From: Arthrobacter sp. ISL-72
Lineage (GTDB): Bacteria; Actinomycetota; Actinomycetes; Actinomycetales; Micrococcaceae
NCBI RefSeq assembly: GCF_018613755.1
Contig: NZ_JAGGPP010000013.1
Coordinates: 279,411-343,410 of the forward strand
Reading direction: 5' to 3'
DNA: 64,000 nt
Made by a program: the position numbers and the translations under genes. The notes under the pieces are model-generated. The model saw nothing but the letters and a program-made list of their open reading frames with translations, did no database searches and was not told the DNA's origin. The stretch's first letter is position 1. Each line of letters opens with the position of its first letter. Positions 25,528 through 34,766 of this stretch are shown piece after piece.

Positions 25528-26100
25528 ATCTGGCCCGGCCAATTCGGTTCTAGACGAGGCGATGGCTTCAGAGGTCCTCGGCTTTCAGCCCCCTTGTGCT
25601 CTTCGGCAATCGTTCGTCCCGATGCAGCTGGGCCTTGCACGGATGCTGAAGGAGGAGACCGCCGCCGGCGGACTGGCCACTACGTTCCCGTTCCTGATCC
25701 GTCAGACGTCACGTCCCACGGATCCGTCACGGAGCAGGAGAGCCGCACGCACCTGCTGGAGAATGCTCATTCTAGAGGTCCCGTCCGACATGGTCTGCGG
25801 GCCCGCCAGGGGGCAGTCAGGGGAGCGGCTGGCGCTCGCCGACGGTCACCGCAGCCGGACGGAACGTACCTCCGCCGTCGTCGTTCCAGCCGTTCCTGCC
25901 TGGCGGGCGACGGGATATGCGCCCCCTTCGACCGGTTGCACCGGCTACACGCGGCAACGAAATTCTGCAGGCTGGTGGAGCCGCCCTTGGATGCTTCTAT
26001 GTTCCGTCAAGTGTCGAGTGCATCGACCAGAGATGGCCCAAGCGTTCCACCTGCTGAGCGTGATTCCATGCGCCAGGGCGGGGGACTTTATGATTTTGGG
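25528..26100. other. Intergenic stretch without a convincing gene
   Basis: Open frames run through this 573-bp stretch on the plus strand (one is continuous with the LysE gene) but lack ribosome sites and family likeness. One frame holds MQLGLARMLKEETAAGGLAT TFPFLIR, which looks protein-like and could be the remains of a lost gene. Confidence 0.4.
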
Positions 26101-26739
26101 ATGGTCACTCTGAGTCAAGCCACCGTCATGGCTCTTGCCTGCGTGGTGCTCATCGCCGTTCCGGGGCCGAGCGTGCTCTTCGTGGTGGGGCGGGCCCTCA
26201 GCCACGGCCGCGCGAATGCCTTGTCCAGTGTCGTGGGCAATGCCATCGGCTGCTACCTGGTTGGGGTCGCCATTGCCTTTGGTCTCGGTCCTTTGTTGGA
26301 ACGCTCGGAACTGCTCTTCCAATCCATCAAGTGGGCAGGCATCCTTTACCTATTCTGGCTGGGATTCCAGGCACTCCGGCACGCGGGCACCCTATCCGAC
26401 GCGCCAGAAGCCACCTCCCGGGTTGAAACTCCCTTGGCTGCGGTCCGTGCCGGCACGATCGTGGGCCTGACCAACCCCAAGAGCTTCGTCCTCTTCACCG
26501 CGATCGTCCCGCAGTTCATCGCCCCCTCGGTAGGCAACACCACTGCCCAGATCCTTATCCTGGGTATCGTCCCGCTATTCATCGGGCTGATCACCGATAC
26601 CGCGTGGGCTCTAGCCGCCGGCCGTGCCCGCAGCTGGCTGGCCAAGTCTCCGCGCCGCATGACGACCTTCGGCCGGATCGGTGGCTTGTCGATCATCGGC
26701 GTCGGGGTCTCCGCCGCAGTGACCGGCAACCGTCACTGA
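26101..26739 (+). CDS. LysE/RhtB-family amino acid exporter
   Basis: 212 residues from ATG 26101. The opening ALACVVLIAVPGPSVLFVVG RALSHGR and the motif GLTNPKSFVLFTAIVPQFI are hallmarks of RhtB-type LysE translocators, with about six membrane helices. Exports amino acids such as threonine or homoserine, or a toxic analogue. The upstream in-frame extension to 25594 is not credible as protein. Confidence 0.86.
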   Translation: MVTLSQATVMALACVVLIAVPGPSVLFVVGRALSHGRANALSSVVGNAIGCYLVGVAIAFGLGPLLERSELLFQSIKWAGILYLFWLGFQALRHAGTLSDAPEATSRVETPLAAVRAGTIVGLTNPKSFVLFTAIVPQFIAPSVGNTTAQILILGIVPLFIGLITDTAWALAAGRARSWLAKSPRRMTTFGRIGGLSIIGVGVSAAVTGNRH

Positions 26740-26790
26740 TCCTTTGCTTCTTCAGCCCTTGACGGCGGCCCGCGCGGCCGGCGTCAGCGT

Positions 26791-27035
26791 TTAAACAACG
26801 GCGGAACCTACCTCGAGCGTCGGGACGGGATTCGGGCCACCTATGGTGTTGAGCTGACGGTAGATATGCCGGGTGATGTATCTCTTGAGGCTGCGGATGA
26901 TTTCCTTTTTCGTACGGCCTTGACTTGTCCGTCTGGCTACGTAATCCCTGGTTTGAGGGTCGCGGTTCATCCTGATCAACGCGATTGTGTAGATGGCTTT
27001 GTTGGCCACCGCTGTAGACAGAACCGATTCCGGGC
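26791..27035 (-). pseudogene. IS110-type transposase C-terminal relic
   Basis: Minus strand: RNRFCLQRW, then after a frameshift ANKAIYTIALIRMNRDPQTR and DYVARRTSQGRTKKEIIRSL KRYITRHIYRQL. This matches the C-terminal tail of IS110-family transposases (RGGDRQANRALYRIALVRM-type, then a KREI..CLKRYIARE segment). The catalytic N-terminal part is absent and no element ends were found. A marker of past mobile-element activity next to the second jet operon. Confidence 0.65.
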
Positions 27036-27096
27036 CCGGCTAGGCGGACATATCCAAGAAGGCGCACTCCGGAAAGCTCAAATCGGAGGCAATACC

Positions 27097-27303
27097 ATGG
27101 GTGAGTCACACCCCAGCCCGACCACAGCACCAGCCTGCCAGCCGCTCACAGAGCAACCGGGTAAAGACTTACAGACCACGGGTAGAAGTGGTCGGCGTGC
27201 TCCGCGTGACGGGAACAACGACGGCGGGCCCCGGCTTCCATCTCGCACTGCCCGCCTGCCCGTGCCGTGCCTTCGCGACGCTGCTGCCGGGAAAAGCGCC
27301 TGA
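27097..27303 (+). CDS. Possible small ORF with strong ribosome site
   Basis: 68 residues, MGESHPSPTTAPACQPLTEQ then PGKDLQTTGRSGRRAPRDGN. CGGAGG lies at a good distance from the ATG. The composition is low-complexity and polar with no family likeness, so this may be chance. Confidence 0.25.
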   Translation: MGESHPSPTTAPACQPLTEQPGKDLQTTGRSGRRAPRDGNNDGGPRLPSRTARLPVPCLRDAAAGKSA

Positions 27304-27373
27304 CAGGATCATGGCGCCGGAGGTCACGGGGCCGATCTCCGAGTCGGGACGTTGGCCCGCCTTTGCCTGCGGC

Positions 27374-27682
27374 CTACAACTTGCGGGAGTTCAGGGCGTC
27401 GAACTGCTCCTGCCAATGGGACAGTTGGCCGTCCACGTAGCGCCGATGCGCCGCGGTCCATTTGGGCATCATGTCGGACGTGAGTTCACGGGCGGCCGGT
27501 TTGTGGGCCGGCGGCACCTTCCGCCTGGAGGCGGCCGCATTCTTCCGGCGAGTGAGCAGGTCCTTCAGGTCCAGAAGCCAGAGCATCGATTGGCACAGGA
27601 ACCAGAGGATGGAGGCCAGAACCAAGCCAGCGAAAAGGGCGGCAATCCACAGCAGGAGCCCGATTGCGGGAAAGAGCACCAT
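27374..27682 (-). CDS. Small membrane-anchored protein, unknown
   Basis: 102 residues. One long or two short hydrophobic helices at residues 2-33 (LFPAIGLLLWIAALFAGLVL ASILWFLCQ) and then a basic, polar cytoplasmic region ending TAAHRRYVDGQLSHWQEQFD. No family recognised. It lies downstream of jetD copy 2 on the same strand with a 95-bp gap. Confidence 0.55.
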   Translation of the reverse strand: MVLFPAIGLLLWIAALFAGLVLASILWFLCQSMLWLLDLKDLLTRRKNAAASRRKVPPAHKPAARELTSDMMPKWTAAHRRYVDGQLSHWQEQFDALNSRKL

Positions 27683-27777
27683 GGCCCATTCTATCTGGCT
27701 GGCCCTCGTTTTGGTTGGGATAGCCCGGTTTCGACAGGCCCAGCCGCCGGGTTTTCGCGGGTTCGGCTTCTACCGGG

Positions 27778-29019
27778 TCAACCAGCGGGATTTAGGCGCT
27801 CGAGTGCCCAGTCCCAGTTGATCAGCTCCTGTTCAAGCCGGGCGGTTGGACCATAGCTGTCGTTCACAAGCCCTTCGTACAGCGCAGCCTCCTCGGCCGT
27901 GAGCCGGGTCAACACAGCCCTCGAAGGTGACGGCTCCGATCCCCAGGCGTCACGATGAGCGAGCAACGTCGACTCGTCCATCAGCACACTCTCTACGTGC
28001 GGGTGAACCGCGCGGAGCTGGTCCAGGATCCGGAAGCCGTGCGTATCGATGTCGCCCCAGTAGAAGATCTTGCAGTCCCGCAGCCAGGCAGCATCCCGCA
28101 ACGACGAGAAGCCATAGCCGGCCCCGTACAGCGCCAGCGCCCCGGGGCGGTCCGGCAATGCAAGGAAGTTGACCTGGTTCTCGGTGGCGATCACGGTGTC
28201 CACCGGCAGCCGGAGGGTACTGAACGCCTCGGCCGTTACGGTGATGTCCCGCGCGCCGCCGAGCACGTCAACGCTCGGATCGAGGATGCGGAAGCGGACA
28301 AGCTCGGGTGGGTGCAGGAACCCGTGCCGGCGTGCGAATCTCGCCGCCGGTGTCCGTCCGGCACCCTGCTCCAAAGCGGCATCGCCCTCCGAGAACCCGA
28401 TCAGGGGTTCCTCGTCGTCCGGATCGGAAACGGCAGCGGACGCCATAGCCGCGAGCAGCTGACCGATGACCTGCCTGTGCCTCTCAATGAACTTCGTGTG
28501 CACCCCGGGCAGCCCCAGCTGGCGGACGTAGAACCCCGGCTTCGGGTTGTCCCGCAGCCACAGGGCAGCCCGCGCCGCCGTCAGCGCATCGGGCCCCAGC
28601 TCCACAAGCTTCAGCGGATACCGCGCCGCCCACGCCGGAAGTAGCGGATCCAGCTCACCCAGCCCTGCGGCGATCCCGCGAAAAGCCGAAGCCTCCCGTG
28701 TCTTTCCCAGAAACGCGATCTCGTCCTCTACCGTGGAAAACACCGCCGCGGCCGGAATGCGGTTGGATCCGACAGTTCGCCGGCCCGTCTCCACCGTTTC
28801 CAGCTGGTATTCGCCAGCCCCGGCGGAAAGCTCGGCCGCCCACGCCCGGACCGCAGCGTACTCGCTCAACAGTTCCGCCGCCGTCGGACGCTTCAAGGAC
28901 CGCCGCCGGGGATAAGCACCGGAGGGTACAAGCAGTTCCCGCAGCAGCGCACCGCTGGTCCACGCCTTCAGCGACTGGGCCCGCAGCCCCGCCAGGGTGG
29001 TCCAGGATTCAGCCGGCAC
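27778..29019 (-). CDS. jetD: Wadjet type I nuclease subunit JetD (copy 2)
   Basis: 413 residues, DUF3322 plus DUF2220 Toprim. Has Glu in ATENQVNFLALP and the Asp pair in YWGDIDTHGFRIL, so the active site looks complete. Starts 11 bp inside jetC, exactly as in copy 1. Compared with copy 1 it lacks the N-terminal insertion (DAGRGRA) and the C-terminal tail, ending ALERLNPAG. The acidic linker before LEQG-AGRTPAARFARRHGFL is the most divergent internal part. Confidence 0.93.
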   Translation of the reverse strand: MPAESWTTLAGLRAQSLKAWTSGALLRELLVPSGAYPRRRSLKRPTAAELLSEYAAVRAWAAELSAGAGEYQLETVETGRRTVGSNRIPAAAVFSTVEDEIAFLGKTREASAFRGIAAGLGELDPLLPAWAARYPLKLVELGPDALTAARAALWLRDNPKPGFYVRQLGLPGVHTKFIERHRQVIGQLLAAMASAAVSDPDDEEPLIGFSEGDAALEQGAGRTPAARFARRHGFLHPPELVRFRILDPSVDVLGGARDITVTAEAFSTLRLPVDTVIATENQVNFLALPDRPGALALYGAGYGFSSLRDAAWLRDCKIFYWGDIDTHGFRILDQLRAVHPHVESVLMDESTLLAHRDAWGSEPSPSRAVLTRLTAEEAALYEGLVNDSYGPTARLEQELINWDWALERLNPAG

Positions 29020-32000
29020 GCCGTTCCTTCTCCTCGCGGTACTCCTGAATGGTCATGTTGCGCAGCTGGGAATCGTCGCCGTTGGTGTTCGCCACGAAGC
29101 CCACGTGGGACACGAACGGCTCGATCACGTGGATCTTCTGCAGCGGGGTGACGATCAGCAGCTGCAGTTTCATCCGCTGGAACAGCTCCAGCCCGTACCG
29201 CGCGGACTCGTCGGAGCCGCGGCCGAATGCCTCGTCGATCACCACGAACCGGAAACTCCGGCCGCTGCCCGCAATCCTGCCGGCGCCCTTGCCGGACCCC
29301 AGCCCGAACTGGAACGCCAGCGCTGCGGCCAGGATGGTGTACGCCAGCTTCTCTTTCTGCCCGCCGGACTTGCCGCCCGAATCGGTGAAGTGCTCGTACT
29401 CCTCGCCGGTTTCGGTCCACTTCTCCGACGCCGAGAACGTGAACCAGTTCCGCACATCGGTCACCTTGGCGGTCCACTTCCGGTCCAGGTCGCTCAGTCC
29501 CTCCCGGCCCCGGAAGCGCTCAATCAGCCGCTCCACCTGCAGGTACTTCTGCTCCGAGTACTGGTCCTCGTCGCCAATGGTCCCCTCCGAGCACGCCCGC
29601 AGGTCACTGCCGAACTCGCGCACGTCCTGGTCCGACGTGGCCTGGTGCTCCAGCTGGATGTGCCGGCCCGTGTTGTACGGAATGCCCGCCAGCGACTGGT
29701 TGATCTCGCCGATCCGGTCAATGATGTTCTGCCGGCGGCTATCCAGGAACGCATTGAACGCCACGACCTCATGGATGGTGTTCTGGTTCAGCGACTCCTT
29801 GAACCGCGCCTCGAACCGGGGAAGGTCATTGCCCACCAGCTGTTCGAACAGCCGGCTATAGTCGGCCGCGGCCTCCAGGGCGGCGTCGAAGTCAGTGGTC
29901 TCATTCGGGTATTTGTTGCGGAAATCCGCCATCTGCCGGACGGTATTTTCGGCAGCGCGCGCGATCCGCTTGGCCAGCGCGTCGATGGTGTCCGTCAGCC
30001 CGCTCCGCACGGTGCTTTCCACGCTGCCCGTGTTCCGGTAGGTGAGCGCTTTGTCGCCGAGTGCTGCTTCGGCGAGGCGTCCGACGGCGGCCAGCACCAC
30101 GGCGTCGTCCGTCACCGGCGTCTCGGCCAGGACAGCGCGGCACTCGTCAATCGCCTCGGCGATGTCCTTTACGGCCCCGTCATTAGTCCCTATGTTGCGT
30201 TGGTTCTTGTCCGCTCGCGACTGCGTCCGGTCAAGGCGATCGGTAAGTTCTTCTTTTTTGGCCATGAGCTGCTGCAGGACATCGCTGGTGGTCTGCAGCG
30301 CCCGCTTCTCCGCCTTCAACTCCTCGATGCTGCGGGCCGTGGCCTGCCAGCCGATCTCGCCGAACTCCTTCACCGAGCCCACCACGCCGAGCTGCCGGTT
30401 CTGCCGTCCCAGGCCGCCGAGCGCCTCGTTGGCCCGCGCCAGCTGGCCCGCCACCACCTTCAGCCTGCCCTGCACCTCGTCCTGCTCGGTGCGGAACCGG
30501 GCCATCTTGTCGTGGTTGTCCCAGCCCAGCACGTAATTGCGCCGGTCCGCCAGGTCCTTGCGGTCGTCCTTCTCGTGCCGGCCCCGGCCGCCCTTGAGCT
30601 GGCCGTTGGCTGTCAGAGCCTTGGGGTAGCGGCGGAAGTCCGTCAGGTTCTCGCAGCAGAAGTAGTCGAACCGGCTGCTGAGCTCGTCCAGCAGGAAATC
30701 CCGGAACGGGGTGCCCTGCTTGATGGCGATCTTGGCCGCCAGGGTCCCGGACTCAGCGGTCTTCGGCGCATGCGAGTCCCCGATCCGCAGGTACACCAGC
30801 CGGCCCCTGAGGTTGTTGGCGTCCACCCACGCGCTGACCGGGGCGTAGTGCTCCACCGGCACCAGCAGCGAGAGTGCGAAACCCCGCAGTGTCCGTTCAG
30901 CGGCGCCCTCCCAGGCGGCCTCGCCGTCGCGGACCTTGAGCAGCTCGCCGGCGTAGGGCAGCTCCGTGTCCGGGATTCCGGTTCCGTCACAGAGCCGACG
31001 GCGGATATCCAGTTGGGGGAGCGGGATCAGGTTGCGCCGGGCCTGCAGGCTGGTGAGCTCGGCGGCGATCTCTGCGGCCTTGGTGTTGAGCTCGGACTGC
31101 TGGATGGAGAACAGGGTGCGGTCCTCCTGCAGCGCGTCCGAGCGCCGGGCCAGGTCCTGCTCCACCTCCACCAGGCTGGCCCGGTTCGCATCGAACAGCA
31201 CGCGGTCCTCCGGTGCCTGCAGGCCGAGCTCGGCGGCGGCGGCCGTGTACGCCTCGAAGCGTTGCCGCTGGGCCGCGGACTCCGCCGCGAGCCGCGAGAG
31301 GTCGGCGTCGATCGCTGCCAGCCTGCCGCCGCCGTTGGTGCGGATGTCCTCCTCAACCCCGGCGAGGTCCCGGCGCAGCTGCTTGATCTCGCCGTTCAGC
31401 CGGGCCGAGTCCTCCTGCAGCCGCACGCCGGTCTGCTTTAGCTCGTCCTGGTGCTCGAGGCTCAGCTGCAGCTTCCGGTCCGTGAACCAAGGGTGCAGCT
31501 GGTCGCGCTGCTTCCGGGCGAGGTCGTCGTCCGCGCTCAGCCTGGCGTGCTGGGCGGCGCCCTCCCGGATGGGCGTCAGCAGGGCGATCTGGTCCTTGGC
31601 GCGGAGGACGGCGTCGTGGGCTTTCTTCAGGTCGTCGAAGTGGTGGATCAGATTGGTGATCCGGGTGGCGACGTCGTCCTCTTCCAGCATGTTGCCGCGC
31701 ACGAAAGAGGTGATGTTTTCCACCTGCTTCATTGACACCGTCCGGTGGAACAGTTCCAGGGCCTGGTTCCCGCTGATGCCGAACTGACGCTTGAACGCGG
31801 CCGAGTACGGCTCGAAGGAATCATGGACCGAAGCACCTGCTGCGCGGAGCTTCCTCTTCAGCTGCAGCGGGTCCTGGCCGAAGTTGCTGAAGTCCGCCAC
31901 TATGGACTGGTCCGCCTCCGCCAGTGAGTAGAAGCGGAGGGGCTGCCCGGCCTCCTGAGTGGCCCACAGCGTGATACCCAGGGTGACCGATTTGCCCAGC

Positions 32001-32416
32001 ACAGCGTTATGGAAGACGCCCAGCACGACGGTCAGCTGGCCGGTGCCGCGCAGGGCCACCGGCTTGGAGTACTCGCCGCCGGTGCTCCGCGCGTTCTTGT
32101 GGAAGCCCCGCACGTAGGACATCAGGGAGCGTTCCTTCTTCTGCGCCCCTGCGGCCTTGTTGTATTCAATTTTGTGGGCGGGCAGCAGCAACGTGGTGAT
32201 GGCATCCACTACCGTGGACTTGCCGGAACCGATGTCCCCGGTGAGCAGGCTGTTGGCCCCGTCCAGCCGGAACGTGCGCACCCCCTGGTGGAACGTGCCC
32301 CAGTTGAGCAGCTCCAAGCGGTGCAGCCGGAAGCCCGGGGGAGTGCCGCCGTCGGCCGCTGTCTCATCCAGGCTGAACAGGCTCTCCTGTAGGTCCGTGC
32401 CCAGGTCCGCCGTCAC
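29009..32416 (-). CDS. jetC: Wadjet SMC-like ATPase JetC (copy 2)
   Basis: 1135 residues from ATG 32416 (ATGA overlap with jetB). Walker A GDIGSGKST at residues 60-68, coiled-coil arms, signature SGGQKEKLAYTIL and Walker B FRFVVIDEAF (Glu at about 1062). Very similar to copy 1 across the head domains; the arms around residues 300-480 and the coiled coil after ELKAEK differ most, as does the short loop before Walker B (GKGAGRIAGSG here, GAGASRNKNSG in copy 1). Confidence 0.93.
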   Translation of the reverse strand: MTADLGTDLQESLFSLDETAADGGTPPGFRLHRLELLNWGTFHQGVRTFRLDGANSLLTGDIGSGKSTVVDAITTLLLPAHKIEYNKAAGAQKKERSLMSYVRGFHKNARSTGGEYSKPVALRGTGQLTVVLGVFHNAVLGKSVTLGITLWATQEAGQPLRFYSLAEADQSIVADFSNFGQDPLQLKRKLRAAGASVHDSFEPYSAAFKRQFGISGNQALELFHRTVSMKQVENITSFVRGNMLEEDDVATRITNLIHHFDDLKKAHDAVLRAKDQIALLTPIREGAAQHARLSADDDLARKQRDQLHPWFTDRKLQLSLEHQDELKQTGVRLQEDSARLNGEIKQLRRDLAGVEEDIRTNGGGRLAAIDADLSRLAAESAAQRQRFEAYTAAAAELGLQAPEDRVLFDANRASLVEVEQDLARRSDALQEDRTLFSIQQSELNTKAAEIAAELTSLQARRNLIPLPQLDIRRRLCDGTGIPDTELPYAGELLKVRDGEAAWEGAAERTLRGFALSLLVPVEHYAPVSAWVDANNLRGRLVYLRIGDSHAPKTAESGTLAAKIAIKQGTPFRDFLLDELSSRFDYFCCENLTDFRRYPKALTANGQLKGGRGRHEKDDRKDLADRRNYVLGWDNHDKMARFRTEQDEVQGRLKVVAGQLARANEALGGLGRQNRQLGVVGSVKEFGEIGWQATARSIEELKAEKRALQTTSDVLQQLMAKKEELTDRLDRTQSRADKNQRNIGTNDGAVKDIAEAIDECRAVLAETPVTDDAVVLAAVGRLAEAALGDKALTYRNTGSVESTVRSGLTDTIDALAKRIARAAENTVRQMADFRNKYPNETTDFDAALEAAADYSRLFEQLVGNDLPRFEARFKESLNQNTIHEVVAFNAFLDSRRQNIIDRIGEINQSLAGIPYNTGRHIQLEHQATSDQDVREFGSDLRACSEGTIGDEDQYSEQKYLQVERLIERFRGREGLSDLDRKWTAKVTDVRNWFTFSASEKWTETGEEYEHFTDSGGKSGGQKEKLAYTILAAALAFQFGLGSGKGAGRIAGSGRSFRFVVIDEAFGRGSDESARYGLELFQRMKLQLLIVTPLQKIHVIEPFVSHVGFVANTNGDDSQLRNMTIQEYREEKERRAG

Positions 32417-33087
32417 TTGTCCTCCTCCTCGGGCGCGCTGCCGGCTGCTGCGCTGCCGGTCACCGCGTCGGCGAGCGGCTCGCCGGCGACCGTCGCCCGG
32501 TAGTCAGCCAGCCGTGCGTCGAACTCCTCCAGCCACTGCGCATCCACGTACGCCTTGAGGATCCGCGCCACCTCGTACGTGTCGCTCTGCCCCTTGAGCT
32601 TGCGGAGGAAGCCGAGCTCCACCACCTTCTTGATGTCCGCGCCCATCCGGTCCTGGACTTTGGCTTGGTTGCTGGATTCAGGCAGGAACACGGAGACCAT
32701 GTCGGCAATGTCCCGCTCTGTCATGATCAGACGGACCTCGCTGCTATTGATGTCGAACTCCATCATGCGGCGGCGGAGGAGGGCGAGCAGCAGGCTGACG
32801 TTGAAGGTCAGGGTGCGGCGGGCGATGAGGCGGGGGAGTGTGCCGTCCGGATCCTCGCGCGACCTCAGGAACGCGTAGCCCTCGGATTCGTCCAGGATCA
32901 GATCCAGGCCCAGCACGGCAACGTAGTCGCGCACATGGGAGGTCAGGCCGAGCAGCGACTGCCACACCTTCTCGTCAGTCTCCGAATAGAGCACGCCCTT
33001 GAACAGCCGGGTGACGACGGCGGGCAGTTCCTCCGGCGTGCGGCTTTCCGTTTCGAGGGCGGCGGGGTTGGTGGTGGCGGGGTTCAT
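32413..33087 (-). CDS. jetB: Wadjet kite subunit JetB (copy 2, DUF4194)
   Basis: 224 residues, DUF4194. Closely similar to copy 1 (RTPEELPAVVTRLFKGVLYS, YAFLRSREDPDGTLPRLIAR, VVELGFLRKLKGQSDTYEVA). The C-terminal 25 residues diverge into an Ala/Gly/Glu-rich tail. Overlaps both jetA and jetC by 4 bp, as expected for coupled subunits made in fixed ratio. Confidence 0.9.
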   Translation of the reverse strand: MNPATTNPAALETESRTPEELPAVVTRLFKGVLYSETDEKVWQSLLGLTSHVRDYVAVLGLDLILDESEGYAFLRSREDPDGTLPRLIARRTLTFNVSLLLALLRRRMMEFDINSSEVRLIMTERDIADMVSVFLPESSNQAKVQDRMGADIKKVVELGFLRKLKGQSDTYEVARILKAYVDAQWLEEFDARLADYRATVAGEPLADAVTGSAAAGSAPEEEDK

Positions 33088-34526
33088 GCCGGCCTTCCGA
33101 AGATGATTTGTTCGATGGTGGCTTCGCGGATGCTGCCGTCCGGCAGTTGCCAGGACAGGTGCTGGGACTGATCCGGGTTGATGGTGGCCCAGTCCGACTC
33201 CGTGGCGAGCTGGTAGTACGCCACCAGCTCGGCTAACCCCTGGGTGAGCGGATACGCCTCGGTGACCTCCGCGAGGGTGGCCTGCTCGGCTCCGGCCAGG
33301 ACGGCGTCCACGTTGGCTTTCAGGCGTTCCGTGTCCACATAGAACTGGCTGAACAAGGCGGCGGCGTCTACATCTGCGTCATCGGCCGCTTCGACGGAAT
33401 CGTCCACCGTCACCTTGCGGCTGGGCTCATACAGCGGCCGTTCAAAGGGCAACACAACGTCCACGGACGGCGCGTCGATCTCCATAAAGGCGCCCGACGG
33501 CGGCGCCTCGCGGGTGCCCAGCGCACCGGATTCGATGCTCCGGATCAGCTGCATGATGCGCTTGTTTTCCAGGAACACCTTGTCATCGAGCAGGCGGCGC
33601 ATCTGCTGGGACAGCTGGCGGACGGTGGCCTGGGTCTGTTCGACAGCGGGCAGCCAGTCCTGGTGGAGGTTGGTCACGGTGTGGAGGTTGCCGCTGTGGG
33701 CCAGGGCCTCGATCAGGGTGGCCCGCTGGAGCAGGTCCTGCAGCTCGGTGCGCAGCTGGGGCGACATCAGGTAGTCCCAGAAGCCCTGAAAGGTCCGGCC
33801 TTGGAGCGAGCTGCTGATGTCCTGCTGGTTGTCGAAGATGGACTGCAGCAGTTCGCCCTGGGTTCCGTCCCAAGTGGCGATCTGCTCCCGCACCTGCCGG
33901 TCGAGTTTGCGGAAGTTCTGCTCGACTTCGCGGAAATCGGAGAGCAGGTCCTTGGCCAGGGCGGTGAGCTGCTGGAAGTGGTCCAACGCTTCGGGGCCGG
34001 TCATCACGCGAATGTTGCCGTCGCGAATCCGCTGCATCTCGGCGTCGATCCCGTCCCGCTGGCGCTGCAATTCGGCAAGCCTCACTTCAGGGTCCGTCTC
34101 CGACTGCTGGACCAGCTGCTTCAGCACGGCGAAGATGCTGGTCAGCCGGGACTGGGTGGCCACGAAGTCCCGGCCGCGGAGGCTCTCCACCCAGCGGACA
34201 ACATCTTCGGCCGCTGCGGTCAGGTCGTAGTGGGGCTCGTCCTCGCCCGGCGGATAGTACTTCCGCAGCCACTTGCGTTCGTCGGCGGCCCAGTCATCCA
34301 GGTATTCGCCGGCCAGGCGCGGGAACCTGTCCTCGCCCTCGCTGTCCCGGAGGCCGAAGAGGACGTCGTCCAGGACGTCGATGAGCTGCTGGCGGCCCAG
34401 GTTGCGCTGGTTGGGCCCGGTGAAGGCGGCCATGAAGAACGTCAGTGCCAGCGGGGCGTTCTGGGCGCGCAACAGAGACCAACCTGCATGGTTTTCACGC
34501 AGGGAATTGATGGCGTAGAAATCCAT
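33084..34526 (-). CDS. jetA: Wadjet kleisin JetA (copy 2, DUF3375)
   Basis: 480 residues, starting MDFYAINSLRENHAGWSLLR. By eye roughly four-fifths of positions match copy 1, with long identical runs in the middle (ALAKDLLSDFREVEQNFRKL, QTIRD-like helices). Divergence is concentrated at about residues 60-100 and 370-440. Leads an intact jetABCD operon. The spacer 34527-34703 upstream contains no other gene. Confidence 0.92.
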   Translation of the reverse strand: MDFYAINSLRENHAGWSLLRAQNAPLALTFFMAAFTGPNQRNLGRQQLIDVLDDVLFGLRDSEGEDRFPRLAGEYLDDWAADERKWLRKYYPPGEDEPHYDLTAAAEDVVRWVESLRGRDFVATQSRLTSIFAVLKQLVQQSETDPEVRLAELQRQRDGIDAEMQRIRDGNIRVMTGPEALDHFQQLTALAKDLLSDFREVEQNFRKLDRQVREQIATWDGTQGELLQSIFDNQQDISSSLQGRTFQGFWDYLMSPQLRTELQDLLQRATLIEALAHSGNLHTVTNLHQDWLPAVEQTQATVRQLSQQMRRLLDDKVFLENKRIMQLIRSIESGALGTREAPPSGAFMEIDAPSVDVVLPFERPLYEPSRKVTVDDSVEAADDADVDAAALFSQFYVDTERLKANVDAVLAGAEQATLAEVTEAYPLTQGLAELVAYYQLATESDWATINPDQSQHLSWQLPDGSIREATIEQIIFGRPA

Positions 34527-34703
34527 TCCGTTCCCGTGTTTGGTGCGTCACGTCGTTGGGTTTCACTCTACGGGCCACGACGGACATTTTCTTGGGAGGA
34601 AGAGTCGTCAGCCGATTAGAGGAGCATGTATGAAGCGGGGTAGTTGAAACTTGGCGGCGCGCCGTACACGGGCACGGGGCTTCCCTCATGCACCGCTCGA
34701 GGA

Positions 34704-34766
34704 CGCGGAATCGGCCACAGGACACGCGGACTTGCGTGTCCTCCTACCGATCTTGCGTCCTGACTG
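34704..34766. repeat. Dispersed hairpin repeat, copy A (terminator-like)
   Basis: Shares with 37274-37336 the order: GCG.AATCGG.CACAGGACACG, hairpin, CCTCCT.CCG, TGCGTCCTG.CTGGG. In this copy AGGACACGC / GCGTGTCCT form a perfect 9-bp stem (34719-34742). Its right part includes the GH15 stop codon, so it lies where a terminator for that minus-strand gene would be. Confidence 0.65.

Noticed and set aside
25594..26100. N-terminal extension of the LysE gene
   Set aside because: The 169 extra residues are Arg-rich and non-homologous; LysE proteins start as at 26101.
29900..30200. Possible CRISPR or other repeat arrays in repeated-looking GC-rich segments
   Set aside because: No regularly spaced direct repeats were found anywhere in the window; the apparent repetition is the two jet operons.
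28997..31441. Plus-strand 814-codon open frame opposite jetC copy 2
   Set aside because: Same reason; its similarity to the frame at 8625 only reflects the similarity of the two jetC genes.
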